NCBI RefSeq assembly: GCF_003113265.1
Contig: NZ_PUIV01000008.1
Span: 38,076-102,075, forward strand
DNA length: 64,000 nt
Reading direction: 5' to 3'
From: Methylosinus sporium
GTDB lineage: Bacteria > Pseudomonadota > Alphaproteobacteria > Rhizobiales > Beijerinckiaceae
Part shown: positions 9,401 through 18,926 of the stretch, piece by piece
Position numbering within the stretch: position 1 is the first letter of the stretch
Layout: each line of letters opens with the position of its first letter
Made by a program: the position numbers and the translations under genes
Notes under the pieces: model-generated
The model's input: the letters and a program-made list of their open reading frames with translations, nothing else
Databases searched by the model: none
Told to the model about the DNA's origin: nothing

Positions 9401-12400
9401 CCGCAAGGCGCTGCCCGCTCCCGATGTGGAGGCGCAGATCGCGTGCGCCTATGTCGCGCCGAGGACGCCGGTCGAAGAGACGCTGTGCCGAATATGGGCC
9501 GACGTGCTCGGTCTCGAACGCGTCGGGATAGATGACGATTTCTTCGAATTCGGCGGTCATTCCCTGTTGGCGGTGAGGTTGCTGGAACGCCTGCGGCGGC
9601 AGGGGCTGCAGACCGACGTGCGCGCGCTGTTCGGTCATCCGACGCCGGCGAGGCTCGCGGCGGCGATCGGGGACCAGCGCGCCGTCGTGGTTCCGCCGAA
9701 CCTCATCGAGCGTGGTTGCGAGGCGATCACGCCGGCGATGCTGCCGCTGGCGGCGCTGACGCAAGCGGAAATCGACCGCATCGTCGGCGCGGTTCCCGGT
9801 GGAGCAGCAAACGTCCAAGACATCTATCCTCTGGCGCCTCTGCAGGAAGGCATTCTGTTCCATCATCTGATGGCGCTCGAAGGCGATCCTTATCTATTGT
9901 CGTATGTGCTTTCGTTCGACCTGCGCGAGCGATTGGACGGTTTTGTCGCGGCGTTGCAGGCGGTGGTCGCGCGGCACGACATTTTGCGCACGTCGATCGC
10001 GTGGGAGGGCTCGGCTGAGCCGATGCAGGTGGTCTGGCGCGAGGCGCCGCTGCGCGTCGAGGACGTCCGCCTGGACCCGGCGGCCGGCGATGTCGCGGAA
10101 CAGCTGCGGGCGCGCTTCGATCCGCGTCGGTTCCGGCTCGACGTGCGTCATGCGCCGCTGATGCGCGGCTTCGCGGCGCATGACGCGGCAGGGGAGCGCT
10201 GGGTCCTGCTGTTACTGGCGCATCATCTGGCGTTGGACCACACGACGCTGGAGATCGCCGCCGAAGAGGCTCGGGCGCATCTCATGGGGAAATCGGCGCT
10301 CCTGCCGGCGGCGACGCCATTCCGCGATTTCGTGGCGCAGGCGCGGCTCGGAGTGAGTCGGGAGGAGCATGAGGCGTTTTTCGAGGCGATGCTCGGCGAT
10401 GTGAAAGAGGTGACGGCGCCGTTCGGACTTTTGGACGTGCGAGGCGACAGCTCGGGCGTCGCGGAAGCGCGCCTCGCCCTGGATGCGGATTTGGCGCGTC
10501 GGCTACGCGCGCGCGCGCGGGGGCTGGGGGTGAGCGCCGCGAGCCTTTGCCATCAGGCCTTCGCGCAGCTTCTGGCGAGGGCTTCGGGCCGTTCGGACGT
10601 GGTGTTCGGCACGGTTCTGTTCGGGCGCATGCACGGCGGCGTCGGAACGGATCGGGCGCTGGGCCTGTTCATCAACACCCTGCCGTTGCGGGTTCGGATC
10701 GGAGCGGAGGGAATAGCCGCGAGCGTGCGGCGCATGCACGGCCTGCTGACCGCTCTGTTGCGGCACGAACACGCCTCCCTGTCGCTGGCGCAGCGCTGCA
10801 GCGGAGTCGAGGCCCCGGCGCCGTTGTTTTCGGCGCTGTTGAACTATCGTCACAACCCGGCCTCGTCCGACGCCGCCCGACACGCATCCGCGATCGTCGA
10901 GGGCGTGACAACGCTCCACGCCGAGGAACGCACCAATTATCCGTTCACGCTGTCGGTGGACGATCTCGGCGAGGGTTTTCATCTCGCCGTGCAGACGCGA
11001 GGGGCGATCGATCCGGCGCAGGTCTGCGTCTACATGCGGACCACGCTGAAGGAACTGGTCGAGGCGTTGGAGACGGCGCCGGAGACGCCGGCGCGCGAGC
11101 TCGAGGTTCTTCCGCCGGCCGAGCGGCAAAAGCTGCTCGTCGAATGGAATGCGACGGCTGCGGATTATTCCCGAGACAAATGCTTGCATGGGCTGTTCGA
11201 AGCGCAGGCGGCGCGTTCGCCCGAAGCGGTCGCCGTCGTGTTCGAAAAGGAGCGTCTCACTTATGGCGAATTGAACGCGCGCGCCAACCGGCTGGCGCAT
11301 CGCCTCGTCGGCCTGGGGGTCGTGGCCGAGACGATCGTCGGCATTTGCGCCGAGCGCTGCTTGGAAATGGTGGTGGGCCTGCTCGGCGTCTTGAAGGCCG
11401 GCGGAGCCTATCTGCCGCTCGATCCGGATTATCCGAGCGAGCGGCTGGCCTATATGATTGCCGACGCGCGCCCGGCGCTGGTGTTGACGCAGGAGCGCTT
11501 GCGCGAGCGTCTGCCGGCGACGATCCAGACAGTGTGTCTCGACGCCCATCGGACGGCGATCGAGAGCGACGGCAATCCCGTCCTGCGCGCCGCTCCGCAC
11601 AATCTCGCCTATGTCATCTACACATCCGGCTCGACCGGTAAACCCAAGGGCGTGGCCGTCCCTCATCGTGGCGTCGTCAATCGTCTGGAGTGGATGCAGG
11701 CTCGTTACGAGCTGACCGAGTCGGACACAGTGTTGCAGAAGACGCCCTATGGGTTCGACGTGTCGGTTTGGGAGTTTTTCTGGCCGTTGACGGTCGGAGC
11801 CCGATTGGCGTTGGCGCCGCCGAACGATCACCGCGATCCGCGGAGCTTGAGAGCGATCATCGAGCGCGAGCAGGTGACGACGCTGCACTTCGTGCCCTCG
11901 ATGCTGCAAACCTTCCTGAACGTTCCAGATTTGCCGCCGCTGACGACAGTGCGCCGCGTGCTATGCAGCGGAGAAGAGCTTCCGGCGGGACTCGAGGAGC
12001 AGTTTCATCTCCAGCAATCGTCGGAGCTGCATAACCTCTATGGTCCGACCGAGGCGTCGATCGACGTGACGGCCTACGCGTGCCGACGCGACACGGCGCA
12101 GACGCGTATCCCGATCGGCCGGCCGATATGGAACACGCAGATTTATCTTCTCGACGCCGATTTGGAGCCTGCGCCCATGGGCGTGGCGGGAGAACTCTAT
12201 ATCGGCGGCGTGGGACTGGCGCGCGGCTATCTCGGTCGTCCAGATCTCACGGCGGAGCGCTTTGTCCCGAACCCGTTCGGGGAGGCGGGAGAACGTCTGT
12301 ATCGCACGGGAGATTCGGCGCGCTACCGAGCGAATGGGAACATCGAGTTTCTGGGTCGGATCGACCATCAGGTGAAGATCCGCGGCTTTCGTATCGAGCT

Positions 12401-12980
12401 CGGCGAGATCGAGGCGGCGCTGTCGGGCCTCGACGAGATTCGCGAAGCGGTGGTCGTGGCGCGCGAGGATGCGGCCGGCGACATGCGGCTGGTCGCCTAT
12501 GTGGTCTGGCGCGATCGAGCGGAGTTGTCGACAGCCGAGCTGCGGGCGGCTCTGCAACGGGATTTGCCCGACTATATGGTGCCGTCGGCTTTCGTCGTTC
12601 TCGACGCCCTGCCTTTGACCACGAACGGCAAGGCGGACCGCAAGGCGCTGCCGGCGCCGGAGGCGCGGTCCGCGCGCCGTTACGTGGCCCCGCGCACGCC
12701 GACCGAGGAGGCCTTGTGTCATATCTGGGCCGACGTCCTGGGGCTGGAGCGCGTCGGGATAGAGGACAATTTCTTCGAGCTGGGCGGCCATTCGCTGAAG
12801 GCGCTGCAGTCGATCTCCAGAATATGGCAGAACCTCGGGGTGTCGTTCCCGATGTCGGTGTTCTATGAGGCCGACACGCTTTCGGCGGTCGCCGAGTCCG
12901 TCGAAATTCTGCGCGGCCTCGATGCTCCCGAGCGACCTGAACACGCGCCGTCCGTCGAACTCGAGGAGTTCGAGATATGA
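6450..12980 (+). CDS. Dimodular NRPS: C-A-PCP-C-A-PCP, predicted Ala then Ser
   Basis: The protein has 2176 residues. Module one has a condensation domain with HHIVSDG near 179, an adenylation domain with A3 near 652 and pocket D-L-F-N-N-A-L-T-Y-K (a string I recall as alanine-type), and a carrier with FFEFGGHSL near 1037. Module two begins with a different condensation domain that opens with YPLAPLQEGILFHH and carries HHLALDH near 1257 instead of HHxxxDG. Its adenylation domain has pocket D-V-W-H-L-S-L-I-D-K, the standard serine code, and its carrier has FFELGGHSL near 2114. ATG 6450 has GAGGAAA about seven bases upstream; a TTG at 6432 is possible. The stop overlaps the next start as ATGA, so the two proteins are probably made together. 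Confidence 0.96.
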   Translation: MDQFVERMARLSPEKRALLMRRLGEKAAAEAIGARTSGSAKPLSFAQQRLWFVDQIEPGGAHYNNIGAFRMSGELELGVFVAAINEIIRRHEVLRTTFVMRDGGPIQAVHSELKIAAPVIDLGRLDAERREEEARRLVDEEALRPFDLTKGPLLRTLVLDLGAHPVTGQREYVVTFTLHHIVSDGWSTDILIREFVALYEAFVAGRSSPLPDLAIQYADYAAWQRDWLQGEVLERQLDYWRDRLADAPSALDLPTDRPRPPALDHGGTTYRFGVSKELADRLRSLGRRQGATLFMVLLAGFQLLLSRHSGQRDICVGTPIANRRRAELEGLIGFFVNTLVLRADLSGDPTFLAFLAQTRETALGAQEHQDLPFERLVEELQPARDNRSALFQAMFVLQNAPTRELALPGLRVEPVALEGRTAKFDLTLALEEGDDGLIASFEYATALFDAQTIARMADHYVNLLEGIVADPHSRVSRLPMLSDDERRRLLVEWNDTAAAYPRDEPIHDLFEEQVARMPEAVAVAFGGDRLTYGELNVKANRLAHRLCRLGVGPETVVGICVERSLEMIVALLGVLKAGGAYLPLDPDYPSERLAYMIDDASPALALTQRSLRERLPDTVETLCLDTDWASIEGESEANPVSRATAQNLAYVIYTSGSTGRPKGALIVHRNAVAMLHWAKGLFGDERIEGLAAATSLSFDLSVFEIFLPLCRGIKLFVLKDITELGRFERHDGILINTVPSVMAELLRLDRVPASARIINLAGEPLPRSLARTLNHRRGVEAVFNLYGPSECTTYSSFAVLDKNDRRNPPIGRPISNTQIYLLDAGLEPVPAGVAGELYIGGAGLARGYLGRPDLTAERFVPNPFGDTGERLYRTGDLARYRADGDIEFLGRIDHQVKVRGFRIELGEVEAALSGVESVREAVAVAREDASGDKRLVAYVVGRVGADASVAELRAALQRELPDYMVPSAFVVLDALPLTKNGKVDRKALPAPDVEAQIACAYVAPRTPVEETLCRIWADVLGLERVGIDDDFFEFGGHSLLAVRLLERLRRQGLQTDVRALFGHPTPARLAAAIGDQRAVVVPPNLIERGCEAITPAMLPLAALTQAEIDRIVGAVPGGAANVQDIYPLAPLQEGILFHHLMALEGDPYLLSYVLSFDLRERLDGFVAALQAVVARHDILRTSIAWEGSAEPMQVVWREAPLRVEDVRLDPAAGDVAEQLRARFDPRRFRLDVRHAPLMRGFAAHDAAGERWVLLLLAHHLALDHTTLEIAAEEARAHLMGKSALLPAATPFRDFVAQARLGVSREEHEAFFEAMLGDVKEVTAPFGLLDVRGDSSGVAEARLALDADLARRLRARARGLGVSAASLCHQAFAQLLARASGRSDVVFGTVLFGRMHGGVGTDRALGLFINTLPLRVRIGAEGIAASVRRMHGLLTALLRHEHASLSLAQRCSGVEAPAPLFSALLNYRHNPASSDAARHASAIVEGVTTLHAEERTNYPFTLSVDDLGEGFHLAVQTRGAIDPAQVCVYMRTTLKELVEALETAPETPARELEVLPPAERQKLLVEWNATAADYSRDKCLHGLFEAQAARSPEAVAVVFEKERLTYGELNARANRLAHRLVGLGVVAETIVGICAERCLEMVVGLLGVLKAGGAYLPLDPDYPSERLAYMIADARPALVLTQERLRERLPATIQTVCLDAHRTAIESDGNPVLRAAPHNLAYVIYTSGSTGKPKGVAVPHRGVVNRLEWMQARYELTESDTVLQKTPYGFDVSVWEFFWPLTVGARLALAPPNDHRDPRSLRAIIEREQVTTLHFVPSMLQTFLNVPDLPPLTTVRRVLCSGEELPAGLEEQFHLQQSSELHNLYGPTEASIDVTAYACRRDTAQTRIPIGRPIWNTQIYLLDADLEPAPMGVAGELYIGGVGLARGYLGRPDLTAERFVPNPFGEAGERLYRTGDSARYRANGNIEFLGRIDHQVKIRGFRIELGEIEAALSGLDEIREAVVVAREDAAGDMRLVAYVVWRDRAELSTAELRAALQRDLPDYMVPSAFVVLDALPLTTNGKADRKALPAPEARSARRYVAPRTPTEEALCHIWADVLGLERVGIEDNFFELGGHSLKALQSISRIWQNLGVSFPMSVFYEADTLSAVAESVEILRGLDAPERPEHAPSVELEEFEI

Positions 12981-15900
12981 ACGCGGCGGAGCTCATGAGC
13001 GAAATGCAGTCTCGCGGCATCCGGGTCTATCTGGACGACGGGCGGGTGCGTTGCGCCGCTCCGGCCGGCGCCGTCACCGAAGAGATACGCCAGGCGTTGG
13101 CGACGCACAAAGGCAGCATCGTCGCCGCCCTATCGCAGACGCATCGGCATGCGCCTCCGGCGATCCAGCCGCATTCGCGACTTCGTCCGGCGCCGCTTTC
13201 GTATGGTCAACGGCGACTATGGTTCTTGGATCGCCTCGACCCCGGAAACGCCTCCTACAACGTGCCGGCGGCGCTGCGGCTGACCGGACGCTTCGACTCC
13301 GCCGCCTTCATATCCGCGATCAACGAGCTCGTTCGGCGTCACGAGGTCTTGCGAACGACTTTCACGATGCGGGACGGGGAGCCGGTTCAGACCGTTGCGC
13401 TGGCGCTGGAGATTGCCGCTCCGATGATCGACCTGAGCGGCGTCGACGCCACGGCTCGCGAGGCGGGAGCGCGCCGTCTGGTGGACGAGGAGGCGCGTCG
13501 TCCGTTCGATTTGGCGACGGGGCCGTTGTTGCGGACATTGGTGATCGATCTGGGAGCGCGCGCCGATACGGGAGAGCGCGAACATATCGTGGCCTTCACG
13601 CTGCATCACATCGTGTCCGACGGCTGGTCGACGGATATTCTGGTTCGCGAGTTCGCCGCTCTATACGAGGCCGTCGTCGGAGGAGGCGCGTCGTCATTGC
13701 CGCCTCTCGCGCTCCAATATGCCGATTACGCGGCATGGCAGCGCGACTGGCTGGGAGGCGAGGTTCTGGAACGGCAGCTCGCCTATTGGCGGAACGAGCT
13801 GGCGGGCGCGCCGCCCTCGCTGGATTTGCCGACGGACCGTCCACGACCGGCGGCGCAGGACCATGCGGGCGCGGTTTGTCGTTTCGCCGTGACGAAAGAA
13901 ACGACCGAAGGATTGCGCCGCCTCGGCCGAAAGGAGGGCGCGACGCTGTTCATGACGCTATTGGCGGCGTTTCAGCTTCTGCTGGCGCGATACAGCGGCC
14001 AAAGCGACATTTGCGTCGGAACGCCTGTCGCGAACCGCCGCCGAGTGGAGTTCGAAGGGCTGATCGGATGTTTCGTCAACACGCTCGTGCTGCGGACGGA
14101 TCTTTTCGGAGATCCGACATTTCGCGTTCTGCTGGCCCGGGTGCGCAAAACGGCTCTGGGGGCGCAGGAAAACCAGGACGCGCCGTTCGAACGGCTGGTC
14201 GAGGAGCTGCAGCCGCTGCGTGACATGAGCCGTTCGCCGTTGTTTCAAACGCTGTTCGTCTTGCAGAACGCGCCGGGACGCGAGTTGACGCTTCCCGGGC
14301 TGCAGGTGGAGCCGCTGGCGACGGACAGCGGGACGGCGAAGTTCGATCTCACCCTCTCTCTCGTCGAGGCCGATGGCGGATTGAGCGGACGGATCGACTA
14401 TGCGACGGCGCTATTCGATCCGCAGACCATCGAAGGGCTGGCGCGGCACTATTGCGCCCTGCTCGCGGGGATCGTCGCCGATCCCGACCGTCGCGCGAGC
14501 GAGCTGCCGATGCTGTGCGAGGCCGAGCGGCGGCGGCTGCTGGTCGAATGGAACGACACGGCGACGGACGATCCGCGCGACAAATGCCTTCACCAACTGT
14601 TCGAGGAGCAGGCGGCGAAGACGCCAGACGCGGTCGCCGTGGCGTTCGAGGACACGCATTTCACCTATGACGAGCTGAACGCCAGAGCCAACCGACTGGC
14701 GCATCGCCTCGTCGGCCTGGGGATCGGCGCGGAGACAGTGGTCGGCATATGCGTCGAGCGATCCTTGGAGATGGTCGTGGGTCTGCTCGGCGTGCTGAAG
14801 GCCGGCGGGGCCTATCTGCCGCTCGATCCCGACTATCCGAGCGAGCGTCTCGCTTACGTGATCGAGGACGCGCGTCCCGCGCTGGTCCTGACGCAGGAGC
14901 GTCTGCGCGCGCGTCTGCCGGAATCGATCCAGACGTTGCGTCTCGACGCCGATTGGACCTCGATCGCGCGCGAGCCGCGGGACAATCCCGCCGCGCGCGT
15001 GACGCCGCAGAACCTCGCTTACGTCATCTACACCTCCGGTTCGACCGGACAGCCGAAGGGAGTCGCCGTCGCGCATGGCGGCGTTGTGAACTACACGCAG
15101 GCCATCAACGAACGGCTTGCGGACGGAAGCCGTCTTCGGTTTGCAATGGTCTCGACGCTCGCCGCCGATCTCGGCAACACGGCGCTGTTTCCCTCCCTGA
15201 CCAGCGGCGGATGTCTGCACGTCATCGGTTATGAGACCGCGACCGACGCGAACGCGATGGCGGACTATATGCGGCGACACGCCATCGACGTGCTCAAGAT
15301 CGTGCCGTCTCACTATGGCGCCTTGACGCATTCTGGCGGCGCCGCGCGTCTTCAGCCGCGGAAAGCCCTCATTTTCGGAGGCGAGGCCCTATCCGGCGAG
15401 CTTGCGGAATCCGTGGCTTTCAACGGCTCCGAATGCCGAATATTCAACCATTATGGACCGACCGAGACGACGATCGGGGCCTTGATGTCGCCGTTGAACG
15501 CCGAGCGGCGGTCGACGCTCGCGCCGCCCATCGGCCGCCCGATTCGGAACGTCGAAGTCTACCTCCTCGACGCGCATATGCGCCCGTCGCCCATCGGCGT
15601 CGCGGGCGAGCTCTACATCGGCGGCGTCGGATTGGCGCGGGGCTATCTCGGGCGACCGGATCTCACGGCGGAGCGGTTTGTTCCAGACCCGTTCGGCGCG
15701 GCGGGAGAGCGGCTGTATCGCACGGGCGATCTGGCCCGCTATCGAGCGGACGGCAACGTCGAGTTTTTGGGCCGCGTCGACAATCAGGTGAAGATTCGCG
15801 GATTTCGGATCGAGCTCGGCGAAATCGAGACGGCGTTGTCTCGGATTCCGGGCGTGCGCGACGCCGTCGTGATGGCGCGCGAGGATAATGCCGGGGAGAA

Positions 15901-17185
15901 GCGGCTCGTCGCCTATGTGGCGGGGCGGGAGAATGCCGCCCTGTCGGCGGGCGAACTGCGGGCGGCGCTGGGGAGGGCCTTGCCTGATCCTATGATTCCT
16001 TCGGCCTTCGTCGTCCTCGACGCCCTGCCTTTGACGAGGAACGGCAAGATCGACCGCAAGGCTCTGCCGGCTCCGGACGCGGCGGCGCTGGCGAGCAGCC
16101 GATATGTCGCGCCGCGAACGCCGGTCGAATGGCTCATCGCCCGGGAGTTCGAACAGGTCCTGCACGTTTCTCCCATCGGGATCGACGACAATTTTTTCCA
16201 TCTCGGAGGCAACTCCCTATCGGGAGTCAAGCTCGTCGACCGCATCAGAAGCGCTGTGTGCAGCAGCCTTCCCGTCACCGCGATTTTCCAGGCTCCGACG
16301 ATCGCGCAACTGTCGAGCTGGATTTCGGGAGAGCAAGGATATGTCCCGTTGGTTCTGATGCGCCGTGGCCACGATGTTTCGCCATTGTACTGCATTCACC
16401 CCGCGGGAGGGTCGATCATTCGCTATCAGGCCCTGGCCGAAGCACTGGACGGGGTGCTTCCGGTCTATGGAATTCAATCCAGAACCATCTTCGATCCGAC
16501 CCATTTCGACACGTCGATCGAAGACATGTCGGCGATTTACGTCGACGCCGTTCGCCGGCGTCAGCCGCGGGGGCCTTATCATCTATTAGGGTGGAGCATG
16601 GGGGGCGTCATCGCCATGGCCATGACGGCAAGGCTCGAAGACCTGGGAGAAGACGTCGCCTTCCTGGGTCTCCTCGATACGCAGCTCTGGTCCGAGAGGC
16701 GGAGGGCGAGCCGTACCGTTCTCGATTATCTCGATCAGTTTGCAAAATTCGAAGGCAAGGAGATAGAGGGCCTCCTCGCTCCCGACGACTATGAACATAT
16801 TCGAGGCGTTTCGACGGATCTGTCCGAACGAGAGCGCTTCGTTTATGCCGCGCAGTGGGGGCAGGAACGGGGATTTTGGCGAAACATTTCCGCCGATCTC
16901 GTGAATTTTCTCTATTCGGACGCCGAGAATGCGAAAGAATTGACGCGTGGCTCGGCGCTGCGTCCGATTTGCGCCTCCATGCACGTCTGGTGGGCGCGTC
17001 GCTCGCTCGCGGACGGAGGAGGCTTTCCCGTCGACTGGCGGTCGTTTACGCGAGGCTCTGTCACGATCGACGTGATCGATGGCGACCACGACGAAATCGT
17101 TCGCAAGCCGGAGCTTCACGCAAGCTTGAGAACGGCCCTGCGATCCATCCAAAACATTCGCGCGGATGTCCGCGTCAACGGATGA
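12977..17185 (+). CDS. Terminal NRPS: docking-C-A(Asp)-PCP-thioesterase
   Basis: The protein has 1402 residues. The first ~60 residues resemble a TubC-type N-terminal docking domain (MNAAELMSEMQSRGIRVYL...), expected to bind the tail of the preceding synthetase. A condensation domain follows (HHIVSDG near 211). The adenylation domain has A3 near 685 and pocket D-L-T-K-I-G-H-I-G-K, very close to the aspartate code. The carrier is FFHLGGNSL (Ser near 1080). The end, from about 1110, is a type I thioesterase with nucleophile Ser1207 in GWSMGG; HDEIV near the C-terminus may contain the catalytic His. This is therefore the release module, giving a linear or cyclic peptide ending in Asp. The start overlaps the upstream stop by four bases. 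Confidence 0.96.
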   Translation: MNAAELMSEMQSRGIRVYLDDGRVRCAAPAGAVTEEIRQALATHKGSIVAALSQTHRHAPPAIQPHSRLRPAPLSYGQRRLWFLDRLDPGNASYNVPAALRLTGRFDSAAFISAINELVRRHEVLRTTFTMRDGEPVQTVALALEIAAPMIDLSGVDATAREAGARRLVDEEARRPFDLATGPLLRTLVIDLGARADTGEREHIVAFTLHHIVSDGWSTDILVREFAALYEAVVGGGASSLPPLALQYADYAAWQRDWLGGEVLERQLAYWRNELAGAPPSLDLPTDRPRPAAQDHAGAVCRFAVTKETTEGLRRLGRKEGATLFMTLLAAFQLLLARYSGQSDICVGTPVANRRRVEFEGLIGCFVNTLVLRTDLFGDPTFRVLLARVRKTALGAQENQDAPFERLVEELQPLRDMSRSPLFQTLFVLQNAPGRELTLPGLQVEPLATDSGTAKFDLTLSLVEADGGLSGRIDYATALFDPQTIEGLARHYCALLAGIVADPDRRASELPMLCEAERRRLLVEWNDTATDDPRDKCLHQLFEEQAAKTPDAVAVAFEDTHFTYDELNARANRLAHRLVGLGIGAETVVGICVERSLEMVVGLLGVLKAGGAYLPLDPDYPSERLAYVIEDARPALVLTQERLRARLPESIQTLRLDADWTSIAREPRDNPAARVTPQNLAYVIYTSGSTGQPKGVAVAHGGVVNYTQAINERLADGSRLRFAMVSTLAADLGNTALFPSLTSGGCLHVIGYETATDANAMADYMRRHAIDVLKIVPSHYGALTHSGGAARLQPRKALIFGGEALSGELAESVAFNGSECRIFNHYGPTETTIGALMSPLNAERRSTLAPPIGRPIRNVEVYLLDAHMRPSPIGVAGELYIGGVGLARGYLGRPDLTAERFVPDPFGAAGERLYRTGDLARYRADGNVEFLGRVDNQVKIRGFRIELGEIETALSRIPGVRDAVVMAREDNAGEKRLVAYVAGRENAALSAGELRAALGRALPDPMIPSAFVVLDALPLTRNGKIDRKALPAPDAAALASSRYVAPRTPVEWLIAREFEQVLHVSPIGIDDNFFHLGGNSLSGVKLVDRIRSAVCSSLPVTAIFQAPTIAQLSSWISGEQGYVPLVLMRRGHDVSPLYCIHPAGGSIIRYQALAEALDGVLPVYGIQSRTIFDPTHFDTSIEDMSAIYVDAVRRRQPRGPYHLLGWSMGGVIAMAMTARLEDLGEDVAFLGLLDTQLWSERRRASRTVLDYLDQFAKFEGKEIEGLLAPDDYEHIRGVSTDLSERERFVYAAQWGQERGFWRNISADLVNFLYSDAENAKELTRGSALRPICASMHVWWARRSLADGGGFPVDWRSFTRGSVTIDVIDGDHDEIVRKPELHASLRTALRSIQNIRADVRVNG

Positions 17186-17223
17186 GCAGGCGCCGGCCGA
17201 GGCGCGCGCAGGGAAAAGAATCG

Positions 17224-18906
17224 ATGAAAACAAGCAACATCGCACAGGACCTATTCGGCGTTTCGCCGAAGCGATTTTTATATATGACGAGCGGCTCGAA
17301 GGCGCAGTTCGCGCTGTCGGCTCTCGCCGGCGTCGTCGCCGGGGCCAGTCAGGCCTACCTTCTGGTGTTCATCAATCGGTCCCTCGAGGACGGCCAACGC
17401 AACGCCTCGGCGCTCGCCGTCTCCTTCTTCGGCCTCTGTCTTCTGGTGTTTTTCTCCGGCGTGCTGTCCGTGACGCTGTTGTCGCGGATAGCGCAGGACA
17501 ATCACTACAATCTTCGTCTCCGATTGAGTCGCTGCATCCTCTCCACGCCTCTGAAAGATTTGTATTCGTGCGGCCCGCAGAGGCTCATGGCGGTCTTGAC
17601 GGACGACATCGGCAGCATCGTTCAAGCACAAGATGCGATACCTCTGCTGTTTGTCGAAGGGGCGAAGCTCGTGGCGGCGCTCGTCTATCTGGGATTCATC
17701 TCCTACAAATTGCTGATTCTGGTGTTCGGCTTTCTCGTCTTTGGTCTCACGAGCTGGCATCTCTTACAGAGATGGGCGCGGCGATGGCTGAAATTGGCGC
17801 GGGAGGCCGACGACGCGTTGTTCGGCCATTATCGGGCGATTACCGAGGGCTTCAAGGAATTGAAGATGGATGCGCGCCGGCGTCGCGCGTTCCTCGATAG
17901 AGAATTGCGCGAGACGGCGAATATGATCAGAACACGGCGCAACAAGGCGTCATTGATCTATGCTCTGGCCGGACGCTGGAGCCAATCGCTGTATTTCCTG
18001 CTGATCGGCGCAATCCTCTTTCTGCCATTGCTCGGCGAGCAGGTCGAAAGAGAGAGCCTGACGGGTTTTACGCTCACGGTCCTCTTCATCGGCGCTCCTC
18101 TCGCCGCGATCGTCAATGTGACTCCCGCCCTCGGAAAAGGCGTCGCCGCTCTCAAAAACATCGAGAAACTGGGACTCGGCGCCTCGGCGGAGGCCGATGT
18201 CGGAACCGGCGCCGAAGCGATCGATCTCGTTTCCACGCCTTCCACGCTCGAGCTCGTGAACGTAAGCTACCGCTACCCGGAGGCCGAGGGGAGCAGAGGT
18301 CAACATCTGGGACCTTTGAACCTGCGCATCGCGCCTGGCGAGCTCGTCTTCGTGACCGGAGGAAACGGCAGCGGCAAGACGACGCTGGCGCTCATCATCC
18401 TCGGCCTGTTCTCGCCGGATTCCGGCGAGCTCCGGCTCGGCGGACAGCCGATCACGCAGCAGCAGCGAGACGCCTATCGTCAGAATTTTTCCGCGGTTTT
18501 CGCCGACGCCTACGTCTTCGATTCGCTTTTGGGCTATTCGAACGACGAGTTGCAGGCCCGCGTCGAGGAATTGCTCGTCCTTCTCCAGCTCGACGACAAG
18601 CTGCGGATCGAAAACGGGCGCTGCTCCACGGTCGACCTGTCCCGCGGCCAGCGCAAGCGACTTGCCTTGCTCTCCGCCTATCTCGCAGATCGGCCGTTCT
18701 ATCTCTTCGACGAATGGGCGGCCGAGCAGGACCCGGTCTTTCGCGACTTTTTTTATAGCCGGATGCTGCCGGAGCTGAAAGCGCGCGGCAAGACGGTCAT
18801 TGTGATCACCCATGACGACCGGTATTTTCACATGTCCGATCGATTGCTGCGGCTGACGATGGGACAAATAGAAGAATTGCGGCCGGCTTTAGCGGCCTCC
18901 GCATGA
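17224..18906 (+). CDS. Cyclic-peptide/siderophore ABC exporter, PvdE/SyrD family
   Basis: This 560-residue half-transporter has an N-terminal membrane domain (about 1-330, with hydrophobic stretches near 25-50, 65-90, 140-180 and 265-320) fused to an ATPase domain. The ATPase has Walker A GGNGSGKTT, signature LSRGQRKR and Walker B YLFDEWAAEQDP; the DEWAAEQDP wording is typical of the PvdE/SyrD group. In pseudomonads this family moves acylated pyoverdine precursor from cytoplasm to periplasm. ATG 17224 follows GGGAAAAG; the frame is open upstream inside the thioesterase region, but the family start fits here. It sits 38 bases after the last NRPS gene and overlaps the start region of the acylase gene, so export and periplasmic trimming appear to be coupled. 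Confidence 0.9.
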   Translation: MKTSNIAQDLFGVSPKRFLYMTSGSKAQFALSALAGVVAGASQAYLLVFINRSLEDGQRNASALAVSFFGLCLLVFFSGVLSVTLLSRIAQDNHYNLRLRLSRCILSTPLKDLYSCGPQRLMAVLTDDIGSIVQAQDAIPLLFVEGAKLVAALVYLGFISYKLLILVFGFLVFGLTSWHLLQRWARRWLKLAREADDALFGHYRAITEGFKELKMDARRRRAFLDRELRETANMIRTRRNKASLIYALAGRWSQSLYFLLIGAILFLPLLGEQVERESLTGFTLTVLFIGAPLAAIVNVTPALGKGVAALKNIEKLGLGASAEADVGTGAEAIDLVSTPSTLELVNVSYRYPEAEGSRGQHLGPLNLRIAPGELVFVTGGNGSGKTTLALIILGLFSPDSGELRLGGQPITQQQRDAYRQNFSAVFADAYVFDSLLGYSNDELQARVEELLVLLQLDDKLRIENGRCSTVDLSRGQRKRLALLSAYLADRPFYLFDEWAAEQDPVFRDFFYSRMLPELKARGKTVIVITHDDRYFHMSDRLLRLTMGQIEELRPALAASA

Positions 18907-18926
18907 CTGTTCGAGGGGATGGACCG

